Shown: positions 5,783 through 8,660 of the stretch, piece after piece | Layout of the letters: the number at the start of each line of letters is the position of its first letter | Numbering within the stretch: position 1 is the stretch's first letter | DNA from: Clostridia bacterium | Lineage (GTDB): Bacteria; Bacillota; Clostridia; Saccharofermentanales; UBA5734 | DNA length: 8,660 bases | NCBI GenBank assembly: GCA_009929975.1 | Contig: RZZF01000059.1 | Span: 1 to 8,660, forward strand | Direction of reading: 5' to 3' | Position numbers and translations under genes: made by a program | The notes under the pieces: generated by a model | Told to the model about the DNA's origin: nothing | The model's database searches: none | Seen by the model: the letters and a program-made list of their open reading frames with translations, nothing else

Positions 5783-7255
5783 TCAGTCGATGGTCAGCCT
5801 GAGGCAGACCGGATAGTCGGTCTGAAGCACCAGACCGGTCTCAATCTCCAGGCCGTCAATGGTCTTTTGCCATGAAACTTGCTGGTCATGGCCCAGAACA
5901 TCAATGGCCGTCACCGCGCCGTTGAAGATCGGGCTGCCTTTTTTCAGTGAGCGGATACAGACGCGGCCGTCATCCGGCCAGCGGAGCACCGTCGCGTACA
6001 GATACGGTGTTCTGCACGTAAAACGGATATCGTCTGAGGTATAGACGATACGGCTGCCATCGGTAAACGAGCCCTCCTGAACATTGGTTGAGCCTTCACC
6101 GAAAACGACCCAGGTCGTGCTGTCGTAGATCGCCTCGCCATTCGTCTTGAGCCATTCGCCGATCCCAAGCAAAACCTCCCGGTCCTCCCCACAGATCGTA
6201 CCGTCGGATTTCGGCCCGATGTTCAGCAGCAGACAGCCGTTCTTGCTGACGATATCCACCAGATCACAGACCAGATCCGCCGGTGCCTTGAATTCATTAT
6301 GATCGGTATAGCACCAGGAGTTTCTCGCGACCGCTGTATCGGTCTGCCAGAACTGGCGCCGGATGCCGCTCAGCTGGCCGCGTTCGATATCAAACACAGC
6401 CGTACCATAGGCAAAGGCATCATGCTTGTAATTGATCGCGACTTCCTCGCCCCATTCGGCGGCCCGGTTATAGTAATAGGCCGCCAGCTTTTTCAGCCAG
6501 GGCTTGAAGGCCCGGTTCTGGATCCACCAGTCAAACCAGAGGACTTTCGGTTGATACCGGTCAATGATTTCGCAGGTCCGGATGAGCCAGTTCTCCAGAT
6601 GTTCACGATTCGGCCCCTGTGACTCAATGTCCTGTGTTTCGTCCTGGTCGATAGCCGCAGACGCGTAGCCATAGGGTTCCTGAACGGTCATGTTCTGAAG
6701 ACCGGAGTCGAAACGGCGGGCGCCGTTGTAAAACCAGTAGTTCTCCGCACGATGGCTCGAAGCGCAAAGCTTCATGCCCCGGGCTTCAACCGCGGTCTTG
6801 AGCAGACCGAGAATATCCCTGCGCGGACCCATTTTGACCGCGTTCCAGTCAGACAAACAGCTGTCATACATCTGGAATCCGTCATGATGCTCAGCCACCG
6901 GCATCACGTAACGGGCACCGGCTGCCGCGAAAAGGTCCGCCCACTGATCGGCATCGAAACGCTCCGCCTTGAACATCGGGATAAAGTCAGCGTAGCCAAA
7001 TGATTTGTGCGGTCCATAGGTTTTTATATGATGATCGTATTCCGGACTGCCTGCAATGTACATGTTCCGCGGGTACCACTCATTGCCAAAAGCCGGCACA
7101 CTGTACACGCCCCAGTGGATGAAGATACCGAACTTGGCGTTCTGATACCAGGAAGGAATCGGGTGGCGGGCAAGCGATGCCCAGTCGTCCCGATAAGGGC
7201 CGTGCCGGATGACGGCCTCGATCGATGAAAGGATTTTTGCTGGATCAGTCTGCAT
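5783..7255 (-). CDS. GH29 alpha-L-fucosidase-type glycoside hydrolase
   Basis: A 490-residue retaining hydrolase of family GH29, which removes alpha-linked L-fucose from glycans. The catalytic barrel shows KFGIFIHWG (41-49), the substrate-binding HHDGF (123-127), and VLWFDWW (238-244), in which D242 aligns with the catalytic nucleophile. Next come FDIERG (288-293) with E291 as a candidate acid/base, the W...NSWCYT segment (303-317) and LLLNIGPKSDGTI (342-354), the hallmark end of the barrel. Residues from about 385 form a beta-rich C-terminal domain. No signal peptide is present, so it acts in the cytoplasm on imported oligosaccharides or small fucosides. AGGAGG five bases upstream fixes the ATG at 7255; an in-frame ATG at 7276 lacks such a site. 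It sits 35 bp after the ADP-ribosylglycohydrolase-type gene. The family is clear; the fucoside linkage is not, and some GH29-like enzymes prefer other sugars. Confidence 0.9.
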   Translation of the reverse strand: MQTDPAKILSSIEAVIRHGPYRDDWASLARHPIPSWYQNAKFGIFIHWGVYSVPAFGNEWYPRNMYIAGSPEYDHHIKTYGPHKSFGYADFIPMFKAERFDADQWADLFAAAGARYVMPVAEHHDGFQMYDSCLSDWNAVKMGPRRDILGLLKTAVEARGMKLCASSHRAENYWFYNGARRFDSGLQNMTVQEPYGYASAAIDQDETQDIESQGPNREHLENWLIRTCEIIDRYQPKVLWFDWWIQNRAFKPWLKKLAAYYYNRAAEWGEEVAINYKHDAFAYGTAVFDIERGQLSGIRRQFWQTDTAVARNSWCYTDHNEFKAPADLVCDLVDIVSKNGCLLLNIGPKSDGTICGEDREVLLGIGEWLKTNGEAIYDSTTWVVFGEGSTNVQEGSFTDGSRIVYTSDDIRFTCRTPYLYATVLRWPDDGRVCIRSLKKGSPIFNGAVTAIDVLGHDQQVSWQKTIDGLEIETGLVLQTDYPVCLRLTID

Positions 7256-7260
7256 GGCAG

Positions 7261-7266
7261 CCTCCT
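7261..7266 (-). promoter_or_regulatory. Ribosome binding site fixing the GH29 start
   Basis: A full AGGAGG lies five bases from ATG 7253-7255 and inside the longer in-frame reading from 7276. This supports the shorter protein beginning MQTDPAK. Confidence 0.82.
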
Positions 7267-7290
7267 GTTTCGTCAATGGATGTTCGGTTT

Positions 7291-8277
7291 TTACATGGAT
7301 GATAAATGATCAACAATCGACTTCAGCTGGCGCTTGCGTTTTTCGATGATACCAACCAGGTTCACCGCCATCTCCTTTTGCTTGCTGGCGCCTTGTTCGA
7401 TCTGTTCAACCCAGGATTGATTCAGCCCTTCAACACCACGATAGGCTCCGGCAATCGCTCCGACCATACTGGCAATCGTATCGGCATCCCGACCGAAATT
7501 CGCCGCGTTGACGATGCAGCGTTCCGGATCACCGTCTGAAAGATAGAAGATCGCGAGGGTGGCCGGAATGGTCTCGCGTGAATCGCAAATCACATCACAC
7601 AGGTTCTGTTCATAGAACTGCTCTCTGAAATGCTCATAACCGGCTGATCGGCGGGCGAGATCCATCACCGTGTGGATCTGGTCGATCATGATACGGGAGC
7701 TTGTCTGGTGCAGATACCGTGTCGCAGCGTCAATGACCTCGTCGACTGTGGTTTGCGGAACCATGGATTGCGCGATCGCTGCCGCGATGGCACAAGCGCC
7801 ATCCCGACAAAATCCGGTCATGCCGGAATGAACTAATGAGGCGGCATCGAAGGCTTCGATGGCCGCCTGCCGCGGATGACACGCGTTGATGATACCGATC
7901 GGCGAGATCGCCATGGCTGAGCTCGATGACTGCATATTGCCATTACCGGCGTCAATGGGTAATGCCAGGTGGTCTTTGATCTTATGATACATATTCCGCA
8001 CAGGAATATAGAACAGGTTGTAAAACTGTGGGTTATGCAAAAACGAAGCGGCTAACTCATCGGCGGTGATATACCCGTCATTTTCAATCAGGCTTTGGTA
8101 AATAATGAACTTCACAGCGGAGTCATCGGTTCCGTCACCTGAAAAAGTTGATAGAACACCATGTTTTGCCGCAATGTCCCTGTAGTGCCAATTTTCTACC
8201 GGCGCACCCATCGCATCACCGATCAGGCCACCCAGCATACAGCCGTATACACGATCAAAAAGAGTCGGATTATTCAT
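7291..8277 (-). CDS. ADP-ribosylglycohydrolase (DraG/ARH) family protein
   Basis: A 328-residue all-helical protein of family PF03747. Members use two magnesium ions to hydrolyse ADP-ribosyl or other ribosyl N/O-glycosidic bonds. The metal-site motifs are intact: GDAMGAPVE (20-28), GTDDS (49-53) and GRDADT (262-267). A GNGNMQSSSSAMAISPIG block (111-128) occupies the place of the family's GNGAAMR..P.G segment, and HSG (150-152) that of the conserved HS dipeptide. This subtype is often met beside sugar kinases and transporters, so a nucleoside or glycosylamine substrate is as likely as ADP-ribosylated protein (inference). GGGAGGT five bases before ATG 8277 fixes the start; an in-frame ATG at 8316 has no such site. 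It lies 74 bp after the RpiB-type gene, whose kind of substrate (a pentose or hexose phosphate) could derive from a released ribose. Confidence 0.85.
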   Translation of the reverse strand: MNNPTLFDRVYGCMLGGLIGDAMGAPVENWHYRDIAAKHGVLSTFSGDGTDDSAVKFIIYQSLIENDGYITADELAASFLHNPQFYNLFYIPVRNMYHKIKDHLALPIDAGNGNMQSSSSAMAISPIGIINACHPRQAAIEAFDAASLVHSGMTGFCRDGACAIAAAIAQSMVPQTTVDEVIDAATRYLHQTSSRIMIDQIHTVMDLARRSAGYEHFREQFYEQNLCDVICDSRETIPATLAIFYLSDGDPERCIVNAANFGRDADTIASMVGAIAGAYRGVEGLNQSWVEQIEQGASKQKEMAVNLVGIIEKRKRQLKSIVDHLSSM

Positions 8278-8282
8278 TTTAT

Positions 8283-8289
8283 ACCTCCC
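8283..8289 (-). promoter_or_regulatory. Ribosome binding site fixing the ADP-ribosylglycohydrolase start
   Basis: GGGAGGT lies five bases upstream of ATG 8275-8277 and within the longer reading from 8316. The shorter start beginning MNNPTL is therefore preferred. The 74-bp gap upstream is AT-rich, but I could not find a convincing promoter pair in it. Confidence 0.82.
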
Positions 8290-8351
8290 GGTTGCCTTGC
8301 ATTTCGTCTGATTCATATACTATCTTTTTATCAGTGGACTGGACGACAGCC

Positions 8352-8660
8352 CTAAGCATCTTCCGTGGGAATGCCGGGATTCCAGATCCGTCCGGGGCGG
8401 ATCATGTCCGCTTCCGCTTCCTTGATCAGATCCAGGGAAATCGTATGACGTCCACCTTGAAATGGTGTAATCAGCCAGGTTTGAACGATATCGATCGCCT
8501 CAAACTCACCGGTGGTCTTGCCACCTAGGCATAATATATTGGCATCATTATGTTCCCGTGTCATTCGCGCGTCATACGTCGATTTGCATAGTGAAGCCCT
8601 GACTCCCGGGTAGCGATTGGCGATCATCGACATGCCGATACCGGTTGAGCAGATAAGGAT
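8352..8660 (-). CDS. RpiB/LacA/LacB-family sugar-phosphate isomerase (partial, N-terminus outside window)
   Basis: The frame is open to the window edge and gives the last 102 residues. It begins ILICSTGIGMSMIANR, the family's cysteine-containing catalytic loop, and continues with PGVRASLC, TREHNDANIL with the conserved HN, the GG after it, and TPFQGGRH, which contributes phosphate-binding residues. These enzymes interconvert aldose and ketose 5- or 6-phosphates, for example ribose 5-phosphate and ribulose 5-phosphate. The usual CGTG loop reads CSTG here. After GGRH a tail of about 28 residues ends in NPGIPTEDA. The missing N-terminus (about 50 residues expected) would hold the DHAG-type motif. 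It is the most upstream gene seen and is probably co-transcribed with the next one. RpiB cannot be told from LacA/LacB-like or allose/rare-sugar isomerases by this piece. Confidence 0.85.
   Translation of the reverse strand: MLICSTGIGMSMIANRYPGVRASLCKSTYDARMTREHNDANILCLGGKTTGEFEAIDIVQTWLITPFQGGRHTISLDLIKEAEADMIRPGRIWNPGIPTEDA

Noticed and set aside
8148..8528. 126-residue plus-strand open frame across the ADP-ribosylglycohydrolase/RpiB gap
   Set aside because: It is antisense to conserved motifs of both flanking genes and shows no domain or ribosome site.
1..8660. CRISPR array, tRNA, rRNA, insertion sequence or transposase
   Set aside because: No regularly spaced direct repeats, no cloverleaf or rRNA segments, and no transposase or integrase motifs were found on either strand.

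Overview
The window carries an accessory catabolic gene cluster from a bacterium. Eight or nine genes lie on the minus strand with short gaps and purine-rich Shine-Dalgarno sites, and several sigma70-type promoters can be read between them. Sampled GC in the cluster is roughly 45-55 %. The protein set (GH29 fucosidase-type hydrolase, CBM9-like protein, PF12831-type FAD oxidoreductase, ADP-ribosylglycohydrolase-family protein, RpiB/LacAB isomerase) is typical of glycan-using Bacillota, Spirochaetota or the Planctomycetota/Lentisphaerota group. The sequence alone does not fix the phylum.

Layout, in the direction of transcription (right to left): the 3' part of an RpiB/LacAB-type isomerase (8352-8660, cut by the window edge); an ADP-ribosylglycohydrolase-family protein (7291-8277); a GH29 alpha-L-fucosidase-type hydrolase (5783-7255); and an aldo/keto reductase (4773-5750). 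A 106-bp spacer with a promoter and two dyads follows, then an NMO/FabK-like flavoprotein (3719-4666). A 142-bp spacer holds a strong promoter and a structured leader, then come a CBM9-like protein (2968-3576), an unassigned TIM-barrel protein (2226-2921) and an FAD-dependent oxidoreductase (823-2205). Last is the 5' portion of murQ (315-728), which has its own promoter.

The left end differs. Bases 1-138 (66 % GC by count) encode the C-terminal tail of a plus-strand membrane protein, followed by a clean intrinsic terminator. The murQ fragment (about 60 % GC) loses homology inside a 12-bp perfect palindrome at 340-351. This looks like a rearrangement or transfer boundary, or an assembly junction.

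Working together (inference): the GH29 enzyme would release a sugar inside the cell, since no export signal is visible. The aldo/keto reductase, FAD oxidoreductase, TIM-barrel protein and RpiB-type isomerase could then carry out redox and isomer steps on the sugar or its phosphate. The ADP-ribosylglycohydrolase-type protein may hydrolyse a ribosyl or other N-glycosidic substrate. No transporter, kinase or regulator lies in the window, so the substrate cannot be named.
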